A DNA stretch of 7,484 nucleotides from Methanobrevibacter sp. (GCA_017652345.1 JAGCBE010000328.1:1-7484); one strand, 5' to 3'; positions 1-5,962 are shown, counted from the first letter of the stretch. The notes: generated from the letters alone by a model not told the origin. Numbers and translations are program-made.

Positions 1-49
1 AAAGACCTTAACGAGCTAAACTAACAACCCCATTTTGGGTCTTACCGTA

Positions 50-66
50 TTGACCAATTAAGTCAA
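50..66. repeat. Palindrome TTGAC-N7-GTCAA in the left end
   Basis: Perfect 5-bp inverted repeat with a 7-base centre (caattaa), the same arms and spacing as at 7307-7323. It also forms stem P4 of the candidate left-end RNA, extended by a G-U pair at 67/49 on the minus strand. It may be an RNA stem, a protein site, or both. Confidence 0.4.
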
Positions 67-121
67 CTCAAGCATATAACAAGCCCGTTAAGCACCTGGT
101 TAGCATACCCACAAAAGGACA

Positions 122-174
122 TAGCAAAACCCCTGTAAGGTGTATTCCGCAAACACGTTACAGGGGGATCGCTA
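122..174 (-). other. Long imperfect hairpin (P2 of the left-end RNA)
   Basis: The core is a perfect 9-bp inverted repeat, CCCCTGTAA at 130-138 against TTACAGGGG at 158-166. Above it lie a single mismatch (139/157), a 4-bp stem (140-143/153-156) and a 9-base loop. Below it lie a 2x2 internal loop and a 6-bp stem (122-127/169-174), which is complete only on the minus strand because 126/170 is G-U there. On the minus strand the core is followed by only four T residues before GCT, so it is a weak terminator candidate. The lower stem, which pairs through those T residues, argues for a structural element. Confidence 0.6.
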
Positions 175-217
175 GTAATTATTGTATTGGGCACGAAAGG
201 ATATCATGTACAATAGT

Positions 218-245
218 ATTATATCATATTAGAATAGTGATGCAA
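218..245 (-). promoter_or_regulatory. Minus-strand extended -10 promoter for the left-end RNA
   Basis: On the minus strand there is a perfect extended -10, TGATATAAT, with TATAAT at 223-218. A weak -35 TTGCAT lies at 245-240 with a 16-base spacer. The -35 lies in the last codons of the ATPase gene. The start site would fall near 211-214, so the transcript would run over the noncoding left end toward base 1. The position matches the idea of a dedicated promoter for a small RNA, as for phi29 pRNA. Confidence 0.6.
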
Positions 246-1305
246 TCTTAAAATGATCATTAACATGGACAAAGTCAGAACCAGTCAAGTTATCACTATA
301 GCATACTTTGTTTGTTCTGAATGCATCTGATATATATTTTTCAGGCTTCCTGTTAAGATCAAGTCTACTTGATACAAGTGGTGAAGTATCAAACCTGTCT
401 GTCAATATCCTGTCTATATTTCTGTTGCTAGTGGTTTTAGGGTATACAAAAACAATCTTTCCACCGTCTTTATCAACCAGTAAAGATAATACAAATCTGA
501 ACTGCAGATATTCAACCAGTATCTTATATACTTCTTCATAATCTTCTTGCCTTCCTGGTAGTTTGTTAACTTCTTTAGTATCCCATTCACCACTTATGAT
601 CTGTTTTGACGCCTGACCGAAAAACATTGTATTTTCGTATTTGATATTTGCACAGTATTCAACCGCTATATCAATAACTGCATCACCTACATGATGATGA
701 TAAATTTCAATTTCACCTGGATGCATAGAAAGTACGTGTTCAAGGCAGAATTCTTTAAAATAAGGACATACACGTGATAAGGTATTTCCTATCATTATTA
801 CAGTTCCTTTGTTATGTCTAAATACACTGGAAGTGAACTGTTGTAGAATTCTCGGTTCATCGTTTACGTCACCCAGATATAAACCGTCTGTAATGAATTC
901 TTCATACAGTATATAATCATAACCATCAAATACTTGTGATTTATATCTTTCGTTTAATCTTAATGCACAGTATCTGCCTATGCATTCACCTTTAATGATT
1001 TTATCTTCATCATCTAAATTATAAAAGTAGATATAACCATGATATGCCATTACACCACTGTATTGACCTTGTGTGATCTCAAGTATAGGCATATCTGCAA
1101 AATAATCTGATACATAACTTTCTTTGATATCACTTTCCCATCTTCTTAAATATATGAACTTTCTATGGTTTTTAAAAGCATTTTCCAATACAGTCAATTT
1201 AGCCTGGTATGACTTACCGTTTGCACGTTGACCTAATAATATTATCCATTGTGCACCAGTGGATAAAACATTTTTAATGGAATAGTATTGTTTCTTTTTA
1301 GCCAT
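229..1305 (-). CDS. DNA packaging ATPase (encapsidation protein, phi29 gp16-like)
   Basis: Predicted motor ATPase that drives genome packaging into the prohead at the portal vertex. Numbering from a TTG two codons upstream (1311), the Walker A motif is GQRANGKS at about residues 27-34. A conserved-looking LRRWE lies at about 55-59. The Walker B-like segment is YDYILYEEF at about 131-139, with a glutamate pair in the catalytic position. VIMIGNT (about 171-177) resembles the following sensor motif, and R165 is a possible trans arginine finger. About 358 residues is near the size of phi29 gp16 (332). I choose ATG at 1305 because the ribosome site AAGGGGG is 10 bases upstream, while it is only 4 bases from the TTG. 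The start overlaps the end of the polymerase gene by 8 bases, so translation is probably coupled. It is the last gene of the minus-strand operon and adjoins the candidate pRNA. In phi29 this gene is late and on the other strand. Confidence 0.85.
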   Translation of the reverse strand: MAKKKQYYSIKNVLSTGAQWIILLGQRANGKSYQAKLTVLENAFKNHRKFIYLRRWESDIKESYVSDYFADMPILEITQGQYSGVMAYHGYIYFYNLDDEDKIIKGECIGRYCALRLNERYKSQVFDGYDYILYEEFITDGLYLGDVNDEPRILQQFTSSVFRHNKGTVIMIGNTLSRVCPYFKEFCLEHVLSMHPGEIEIYHHHVGDAVIDIAVEYCANIKYENTMFFGQASKQIISGEWDTKEVNKLPGRQEDYEEVYKILVEYLQFRFVLSLLVDKDGGKIVFVYPKTTSNRNIDRILTDRFDTSPLVSSRLDLNRKPEKYISDAFRTNKVCYSDNLTGSDFVHVNDHFKIASLF

Positions 1306-3442
1306 ATTCAAAGTACCCCCTTAATCGGTCTTTTGTTATTTCACTAATATTATCAATAGTAGCATCTGCAAAGAACTCAAGCAATCTTTCATAATCATCT
1401 GACATACCTAGTTTATAGCCTGTCCTTCTTATGTTTATACCGTTCCTATAGTGTGATACATAACCATCATCAAAAGTTATATCAGGCTGATCTGATATAT
1501 ATGTATGCATTCGTTTTGATACGCTAGGATGATCTTTATCAAAGTTAAAACCTGCTTCAAAGGCATCTATATTATTATTCAACATAGCCACTGCACCTTT
1601 GTTTATTCCTGCAACTGTTATTGATAATTCACCTGTTTCAGCTTCACGCATACAGTAGCATTTTGAGTGAAGCGTTCTGAACTCTGACAGGTCAGGTTCT
1701 TTATCAAATACACCTAGTGGATGTTTCACGCCTTTTTTATCTTCAGGACACAACATAGAAGTATCAATCCTGTAATGTCTGCAAGTCGCTTCAAGTTTTT
1801 CTGTTATCCATTTATTATATTCTGTGAAATCATGGTGACCTACTGCAAAGATACTATCTGTATCGCAGTAACATACCGACAGGTCACCTGCAATATCAAT
1901 ACATTTCCACAAGGTGTATCTTGCTATCGAGGTTATCCAACATCCCCAGGAATATGATAAAAAGTATCTTGTATCATTTCGTCTATACGTGTTTGATAAA
2001 TCTTTCAGACGTTTTTCAACTGCTTCAGCAGTTAAATTTTTTGTAAACCATTCACCTGACATAAATTCACAGTCTGCCTGAATTATTGAAGTTACACTCA
2101 TGCCAAACAAGGAATTTAAGAATTGCTTTGAGCGTCTATACACATCTTCAAATTCAGACAATCCCTTGTACCTGGTTTTCGCAACATACAGTTCTAATAT
2201 GTATTTTATAAATTCTTTAGGAAGATAATCTTTCTTACTATACCAACTATCAAGCAATATTAATCTATCCCACTGGTAATGATCTTTTATTATCATCCAG
2301 TCATATTCTGTTACATAGATATCAAAAGAACCTGAAACAACCCTTCCATTATCATTAACTATATTATGTTGATTAAATATTCTTGATACCTGGATGTAAG
2401 TATTTAATGTAGTTGCACAGACATTTTCAAAATGTAACTTAAATATGAATGCATAGTTTTCAAACGTCTTATCTTTAGGTATAAAAGTTTCGGTTCTATA
2501 TGTCCACCTGCCGACAGGATATTTGAATGCAATCATAACTGCAGGATATGAAGAAGTAAAATCATAATGTTCAATCAATCCTGTTATAGTCTTATTTGCG
2601 TGATATCGGTTCGCATGTGTATACCCACCTGCAAAAACAAAACCTTGCAAGATTTTGTATATTTCCAACGATGGTACTTGTTTTTTAATATACCTATCAT
2701 AACCATCTTTGTATATACGTTCCTTACAATCCTTTCTGATCTTGCCTGTACTGGTCAGGGGTATGTTATAAACATCTTTATATGTTTCAAGTTCTTTTTT
2801 AATGCCTTCATATACTATCAGACAATCGTGTTCACCATATTCAAGTTCTTCAGTTGTTAAAGGTGTTAAAGGTGTTCTTATTGCTTCATAATCTAATTGT
2901 CCTACTAACTTTTTTATACCTAGATCATTACCCCAATTTTCAAGTTTTGTATTTTCTAATACATAAGCACATCTGAATTCTATTCTAGGGAATTCTTTAA
3001 AAGTACATTTCATAGGATGATGTGGTGAACGTGCAAAAACACTTTTCAAAGTTAATACATCAATTAGAAAATGGAATTCATATGACAGATTAAAAACCCA
3101 TATGACACACTGTATATCTTCAGGCATATCTTTAAGAACCTGAACAAAATCTTTAAGATCACGCCCATAATAAACTTGATCATTGAACGAAAACTGCCAC
3201 AGGTAGCAAAGAGAAAAAGGTTGCATACCATTCCAGTATTCTTCAGGCATACCTGGATAATATCCTGTTATACTTCCATCTTCCTTTATCCATCCACTTG
3301 TTACTTCAATATCAAAAGTAAAGATATCATAACACTTACGCCTGATATCTGATTTCTTTTTCCCGTCTTTTCTTTTATGATGAACACGCTTTTCTTCTAT
3401 ATTAAATTTTGCTTCCTTTAATTGATGATCATATAATATCAT
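1298..3442 (-). CDS. Protein-primed family B DNA polymerase
   Basis: Replicative DNA polymerase with 3'-5' proofreading, expected to start synthesis from a terminal protein at linear genome ends. Motifs in order are Exo I FDIEVT (D44, E46), Exo II FNLSYEFHFL (118-126), Exo III YGEHD (Y202, D206), a FAGGYT motif like the YxGG segment (270-275), motif A DFTSSYP (D294, Y299), motif B KQFLNSLFG (K439, N443, G447), motif C YCDTDS (D527, D529) and a KxY motif KCY (594-596). The long interval between motifs A and B leaves room for the TPR2 insertion that gives strand displacement and processivity in phi29 polymerase. At 714 residues it is longer than phi29 polymerase (572), with about 30 extra N-terminal residues and a longer C-terminus. 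The start ATG shares ATGA with the stop of the upstream gene and has no clear ribosome site, so translational coupling is likely. The 3' end overlaps the ATPase start. Confidence 0.95.
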   Translation of the reverse strand: MILYDHQLKEAKFNIEEKRVHHKRKDGKKKSDIRRKCYDIFTFDIEVTSGWIKEDGSITGYYPGMPEEYWNGMQPFSLCYLWQFSFNDQVYYGRDLKDFVQVLKDMPEDIQCVIWVFNLSYEFHFLIDVLTLKSVFARSPHHPMKCTFKEFPRIEFRCAYVLENTKLENWGNDLGIKKLVGQLDYEAIRTPLTPLTTEELEYGEHDCLIVYEGIKKELETYKDVYNIPLTSTGKIRKDCKERIYKDGYDRYIKKQVPSLEIYKILQGFVFAGGYTHANRYHANKTITGLIEHYDFTSSYPAVMIAFKYPVGRWTYRTETFIPKDKTFENYAFIFKLHFENVCATTLNTYIQVSRIFNQHNIVNDNGRVVSGSFDIYVTEYDWMIIKDHYQWDRLILLDSWYSKKDYLPKEFIKYILELYVAKTRYKGLSEFEDVYRRSKQFLNSLFGMSVTSIIQADCEFMSGEWFTKNLTAEAVEKRLKDLSNTYRRNDTRYFLSYSWGCWITSIARYTLWKCIDIAGDLSVCYCDTDSIFAVGHHDFTEYNKWITEKLEATCRHYRIDTSMLCPEDKKGVKHPLGVFDKEPDLSEFRTLHSKCYCMREAETGELSITVAGINKGAVAMLNNNIDAFEAGFNFDKDHPSVSKRMHTYISDQPDITFDDGYVSHYRNGINIRRTGYKLGMSDDYERLLEFFADATIDNISEITKDRLRGYFEYG

Positions 3443-4110
3443 TTTTGTGTGCCAACTATTTTAAACGCTTCTTCAAGTGTAATGCCTTGTTCCATAAGTC
3501 TTTTGATTGCTACTTCATTAGATATATACTTAAGTACACCTTTTGCACCTAATGATGGATGTTCTTTTTCAACTCTATTAATAGCATCAATAAGTTTTTC
3601 CTCTGAATGATGCATTCTTTGTTTATTGATAGTGTTTAACATTTCAGCATATCCAAACTGTTCAACTTCTTTTTCATATTTTGTGAACAGTTCCATCATC
3701 TGATCAAAAGTTTCAGGTGCTACTGTTTTTCCTGTAGTCTTTTCCCACTTTTGACGCATTGTATCATACTTACCTGCTAACCTTTTAGCATATTCAATAC
3801 TTGACATATCTGCTTCTTTCAATCCCTGAAGTGCATTATATGCAGACATTAGTTCTGAAGACTTCATCCACTTAACCCTGGACTGTGTAAGATATTCCCC
3901 TGTTCTATTGCTTGACAGGTTGTATTTTGCTATATCCTGCATGATAGATTTTAGATAGGGGGCTTTTTTGCCCCCTTCAGTATCAATCAATATCCTGTTT
4001 GCGATCTTTATTTCTTCACGCACCATCTTCCTTAACTGTGTAACCGTGTATTTTTTACTTCCAGTTTGCGTGGTCGCTTCCCTGATAATCTTTCTTGATA
4101 GTCTTTCCAT
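3439..4110 (-). CDS. Putative terminal protein (protein primer)
   Basis: A 223-residue, lysine/arginine-rich, mostly helical-looking protein without a motif I can name with certainty. The call rests on context: it lies directly upstream of and overlaps (ATGA) a protein-primed DNA polymerase, the same order as terminal protein and polymerase in phi29, and no other gene here is a better candidate. Phi29 terminal protein is somewhat longer (266). The priming residue would be a Ser, Thr or Tyr; I cannot pick it from sequence. The basic N-terminus (about residues 1-45, with RKIIREATTQTGSKKY) could bind DNA. The start at 4110 has a good ribosome site, GGAAAGGGTG, just upstream. This makes the first 79 bases overlap the preceding gene in another frame. 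The internal Met at 4026 would remove the overlap, but its AAGGA is only 2 bases away, so it is less likely. Confidence 0.55.
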   Translation of the reverse strand: MERLSRKIIREATTQTGSKKYTVTQLRKMVREEIKIANRILIDTEGGKKAPYLKSIMQDIAKYNLSSNRTGEYLTQSRVKWMKSSELMSAYNALQGLKEADMSSIEYAKRLAGKYDTMRQKWEKTTGKTVAPETFDQMMELFTKYEKEVEQFGYAEMLNTINKQRMHHSEEKLIDAINRVEKEHPSLGAKGVLKYISNEVAIKRLMEQGITLEEAFKIVGTQK

Positions 4111-4445
4111 ATTTCACCCTTTCCGTATACATAATCATATACCATTAACCTACCATCTAGGTAACTATGCAACTTTTTATACATTGCATCACATACTGCT
4201 TTTGATATGTTGTAAAGTGGGTTTTTTAGTAATATATCCACTTCATGCATATATCTTTCAGCTTCCAGTATTTTATATAGATTATCTTTTGTAAGATTAC
4301 ACTTTTTCTTGTATAGCAGGTGTGACAGGGTTTTAATTCCCCATATATAATCATGCATAGCCTGTTCATATATAGCCACAACAAGATCACTCATTATTTC
4401 AGGATCATTATTACAATATTTATATTTTATCTCATCACCTATCAT
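4032..4445 (-). CDS. Hypothetical protein, 137 aa, helical
   Basis: I do not recognise this protein. It reads as largely alpha-helical, with many Tyr, Lys, Leu and Met residues, no signal peptide, no membrane segment and a basic C-terminus (GKRPRKLEVK). Its start ATG at 4445 overlaps the 3' end of the lysozyme gene by 11 bases, and the sequence AAGAAGGG about 11 bases upstream can serve as ribosome site. Its 3' end overlaps the putative terminal protein start by 79 bases in a different frame, unusually long for this compact set of genes. Being wedged between lysozyme and terminal protein suggests a replication or lysis accessory, but nothing in the sequence decides this. Confidence 0.7.
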   Translation of the reverse strand: MIGDEIKYKYCNNDPEIMSDLVVAIYEQAMHDYIWGIKTLSHLLYKKKCNLTKDNLYKILEAERYMHEVDILLKNPLYNISKAVCDAMYKKLHSYLDGRLMVYDYVYGKGEIWKDYQERLSGKRPRKLEVKNTRLHS

Positions 4446-5070
4446 AGTTATTCAATCCCTTCTTTTTAATAATAGCAGGAAAAGGAAATTCACATTGATC
4501 TAGATCAACATTTCCTTTTACACCTGGTATACTTCCTTTTGAAGTAAACTGCCACATGTGACAATTTTCTGTTGCGTGTTTTGGGGGTTGACTTGAATAT
4601 TTAGCAACCCACCAGGTAAAAGGAAGTAAGAAAGACTTATCAAGTAAATCTATAAATGTTGAAACATCTGAACCATATATACCTGTGTAATATTTCTTAC
4701 TTTCACAAGTACCACAGAATGAAACAGTATAAAGTGTATTATCCTGCTTTAACTTCTTATTCCATCCTTCAACATCAATATAGATAGGCATATCAAATTT
4801 CTTATCTTTTATCACATCCAGGAAGAACAATGCAGTCTTGTTTGCTTCAGCTACAACATCACCTTTATATGATGGTTTTACATAAGCATAAGCACCAACA
4901 TGCAAACCTGCTTTTACTGCCTGATCATAGAACATATCAAACTTCTTGTCTTTATATGGTGTACTTCCATTACTGCCTACTGCACGAATGATCACAAAAT
5001 CATATCCTGCTTCTTTTACCTTTTTAAAGTCTGTAACTGTATTGGATTTAGAAATATCAATTCCTTTCAT
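4435..5070 (-). CDS. GH25-family lysozyme (endolysin)
   Basis: Glycosyl hydrolase family 25 muramidase, cleaving the N-acetylmuramic acid to N-acetylglucosamine bond of peptidoglycan, expected to act as endolysin. From the ATG at 5070 the N-terminus is MKGIDISK, with the family's early aspartate at residue 5. FVIIRAVGSNG follows at about 25-35, AGLHVGAYAYVKP at about 54-66, and the catalytic IYIDVEGW with D99 and E101. GIYGS, WWVAKYS and HMWQFTSKG complete the barrel, ending with NVDLDQC. About 211 residues is a bare catalytic domain with no added cell-wall-binding domain. No signal peptide is seen, so a holin-like partner would be needed; the two small genes upstream are candidates. I choose 5070 over ATGs at 5076 and 5088 because AAAAGGGGG (5085-5077) is then 6 bases away. 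It overlaps the upstream gene by 14 bases. Lysozyme inside a replication operon differs from the late lysis cassette of phi29. Confidence 0.92.
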   Translation of the reverse strand: MKGIDISKSNTVTDFKKVKEAGYDFVIIRAVGSNGSTPYKDKKFDMFYDQAVKAGLHVGAYAYVKPSYKGDVVAEANKTALFFLDVIKDKKFDMPIYIDVEGWNKKLKQDNTLYTVSFCGTCESKKYYTGIYGSDVSTFIDLLDKSFLLPFTWWVAKYSSQPPKHATENCHMWQFTSKGSIPGVKGNVDLDQCEFPFPAIIKKKGLNNYDR

Positions 5071-5299
5071 CTTCATCCCCCTTTTCATTATTTAAAGTAA
5101 TTATCATTGTAATTACATTACTGTATGCAAGATACATTCCGTAATAAAATGCATATTCACCTTTTTCAAATTCTTCTTGAAATAACTTATTTATTCTGCT
5201 TCTTTCCTTGTTAACTCTTTTATGCAGTTTCTTGAGTATTTTATAATTATCACTTTCTTCACTCATCTTTTGTAACTGCTCATAAAACATATTACCCAT
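5057..5299 (-). CDS. Small protein, 80 aa, with C-terminal hydrophobic segment; possible holin
   Basis: I do not recognise a named family. The first 45 residues are charged and helical (KKLHKRVNKERSRINK). They are followed by a 20-residue stretch rich in aromatic and aliphatic residues, from about YAFYYGMY to ITMIITL, then a short acidic tail (EKGDEDERN). The stretch could be one membrane helix, though its Tyr, Ser and Asn content makes this uncertain. Its place just before the endolysin is compatible with a holin or lysis regulator. A GTG at 5308 is in frame, but it falls inside the ribosome site AAAGGTGG (5312-5305), so I use the ATG at 5299, which is 5 bases from that site. The start overlaps the stop of the 23-aa gene upstream by one base (TAATG), a sign of coupled translation. 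Confidence 0.65.
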   Translation of the reverse strand: MGNMFYEQLQKMSEESDNYKILKKLHKRVNKERSRINKLFQEEFEKGEYAFYYGMYLAYSNVITMIITLNNEKGDEDERN

Positions 5300-5370
5300 T
5301 ATTGCCACCTTTCCAGGTCACTAAAAACCCAATATAAAATTAATAAACCTGTTAAATAACACATTAACAT
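5299..5370 (-). CDS. 23-aa single-helix membrane peptide
   Basis: A very short minus-strand gene reading MLMCYLTGLLILYWVF, followed by a polar tail SDLERWQ. Residues 2-16 are almost all hydrophobic, enough for one short membrane helix, with the charges at the C-terminal end. Support for translation is a strong ribosome site AAAGGTGG (5384-5377) 6 bases before the ATG, identical to that of the next gene, and the TAATG overlap of its stop with the next start. Possible roles are a holin, antiholin or pinholin-like part of the lysis set, or a leader peptide that sets translation of the next gene. The sequence does not separate these. It is the first gene after the terminator, so it depends on read-through or an unseen promoter. 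Confidence 0.6.
   Translation of the reverse strand: MLMCYLTGLLILYWVFSDLERWQ
5305..5312 (-). promoter_or_regulatory. Ribosome binding site that fixes the start of the 80-aa gene
   Basis: Minus-strand AAAGGTGG, 5 bases before ATG at 5299. The in-frame GTG at 5308 lies within this site, which rules it out as a good start. The octamer is the same as that of the 23-aa gene. Confidence 0.7.
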
Positions 5371-5376
5371 ATTATC

Positions 5377-5384
5377 CCACCTTT
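5377..5384 (-). promoter_or_regulatory. Ribosome binding site of the 23-aa gene
   Basis: Minus-strand AAAGGTGG, 6 bases from ATG at 5370. It begins directly after the T-tract of the upstream terminator, so it can only be present on read-through RNA or on RNA from a promoter upstream of the terminator. Confidence 0.65.
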
Positions 5385-5421
5385 AAGAAATAAAAGGCAG
5401 TGCCACTGGTAACACTGCCTT
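5385..5421 (-). terminator. Intrinsic terminator after the SpoVG gene
   Basis: A perfect 9-bp stem, AAGGCAGTG (5421-5413 read on minus) with CACTGCCTT (5402-5394), and a 10-base loop, followed on the minus strand by TTATTTCTT. Counting the stem's last two bases the T-rich tract is TTTTATTTCTT. On the plus strand the hairpin is followed by TATTG, so it works for minus-strand transcription only. The stem starts 6 bases after the SpoVG stop codon, close enough for a terminating ribosome to cover its first arm. Confidence 0.8.
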
Positions 5422-5427
5422 ATTGAA

Positions 5428-5718
5428 TTACTTCCTGCCTATTCCCTTTTTACTTCCTGCTTCCTTGTTATACGCTTCCAGGACTGCATCTGTTATTGCC
5501 TGTCTGCCTTCCTTTGATGTCGGAAAACATACATCAAACCATCTTTCTTTACCTTCTGCATCCTTGCCTTTTGTCTGTGGCATAGAAACGAATAAACCAT
5601 TCTTACCTTCCAGGATCGTCAACCCTGTGATAACAAGTGCATCATCAAAGGTAATTGATGCAAAACCCTTTGTAGCGTTGTTTTCATACTTCCTGATCTT
5701 TACTTCTGTAATATTCAT
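5428..5718 (-). CDS. spoVG: SpoVG-family nucleic-acid-binding protein
   Basis: SpoVG is a small regulatory protein, known in Firmicutes to bind DNA and RNA and to affect sporulation, septation and virulence genes. The whole 96-residue length matches the family: N-terminal NITEVKIRKY, then ASITFDDALVITGLTILEG, the signature KNGLFVSMPQ, and the C-terminal helix RQAITDAVLEAYNKE followed by a basic tail GSKKGIGRK. The ATG at 5718 is preceded by AGAAAGGA about 10 bases upstream. It is the last gene of the first minus-strand module and is followed at once by the terminator. No single-strand binding protein or phi29 p6-like protein is recognisable in the window, so a role in phage DNA binding or control is possible, but this is inference. 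Confidence 0.88.
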   Translation of the reverse strand: MNITEVKIRKYENNATKGFASITFDDALVITGLTILEGKNGLFVSMPQTKGKDAEGKERWFDVCFPTSKEGRQAITDAVLEAYNKEAGSKKGIGRK

Positions 5719-5746
5719 TATTCACTTTTCCTTTCTGCTTGACATT

Positions 5747-5962
5747 CTACACTGTACCTATCTGCAGGTACTTGTTAACCTTCTGCAGGTCTTTGATATA
5801 AGCACGTATCCTGCCTTTATCATCTGCAGTAACTACTTTATTTACAAGATAGTCACCAGTGATACTATCATTATAAATCAACTTTTGTGCATAGATGATG
5901 CGTTCATCTAATTTTAACATCTTATCCGATATAAAATCAAAAGAAACATTACTATCAATCAT
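5747..5962 (-). CDS. Hypothetical protein, 71 aa
   Basis: I do not recognise this protein. It begins MIDSNVSFDFISDKM, has a central segment VNKVVTADDKGRIRAYIKDLQ, is helical-looking, and has no membrane segment. A GTG at 5971 would add three residues, but the ATG at 5962 is the better start. It shares ATGA with the stop of the upstream gene and has AGGTGG 5 bases before it, while the GTG lies in that site. Coupled translation with the DUF4313-like gene suggests related use. A 28-base gap with an AGAAAGGA site separates it from SpoVG. Confidence 0.65.
   Translation of the reverse strand: MIDSNVSFDFISDKMLKLDERIIYAQKLIYNDSITGDYLVNKVVTADDKGRIRAYIKDLQKVNKYLQIGTV

Larger units (their letters stand above)
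1..211 (-). ncRNA. Candidate structured left-end RNA (packaging-RNA-like)
   Basis: This region carries no protein gene, and the minus strand has a promoter just upstream (218-245). Read as minus-strand RNA it forms a series of helices. P1 pairs 195-188 with 111-104 (8 bp, two G-U). It encloses a long hairpin P2 (174-122). P3 pairs 92-82 with 17-7 (11 continuous bp with one central G-U) and encloses two hairpins, P4 (67-49) and P5 (41-26), making a three-way junction. Three G-U pairs inside helices (126/170, 107/192, 14/85) become A-C mismatches on the other strand, which favours a minus-strand RNA. In phi29 the pRNA is encoded at the left genome end and works with the gp16 ATPase; here the region adjoins a gp16-like gene. 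Identity as pRNA is inference from position and structure, not from sequence similarity. The helices were found by eye with G-U allowed, which biases toward this strand. An alternative is a 3' untranslated region with a terminator. Confidence 0.5.

Noticed and set aside
122..174. Hairpin as the operon's intrinsic terminator
   Set aside because: Only four T residues follow the core stem on the minus strand, and these fall opposite bases of the lower stem. A role as RNA structural element fits better, though partial termination is not excluded.
1..228. Protein gene in the left end
   Set aside because: No frame has a start with ribosome site and useful length, and base pairing patterns explain the region better.
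1305..1311. TTG start for the packaging ATPase
   Set aside because: It is only 4 bases from the AAGGGGG site; the ATG two codons later is better placed.
3968..4294. Plus-strand hydrophobic open frame of 108 codons
   Set aside because: It is antisense to the terminal protein candidate and the 137-aa gene; the hydrophobic composition follows from reading Lys/Glu-rich genes backwards.
5299..5308. GTG start for the 80-aa protein
   Set aside because: The GTG lies inside the AAAGGTGG ribosome site that serves the ATG at 5299.
5423..5911. Plus-strand open frame of 162 codons
   Set aside because: It lies antisense to spoVG and the 71-aa gene, both well supported, and it spans their intergenic gap and the terminator. 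It is a shadow of the low-GC codon pattern.
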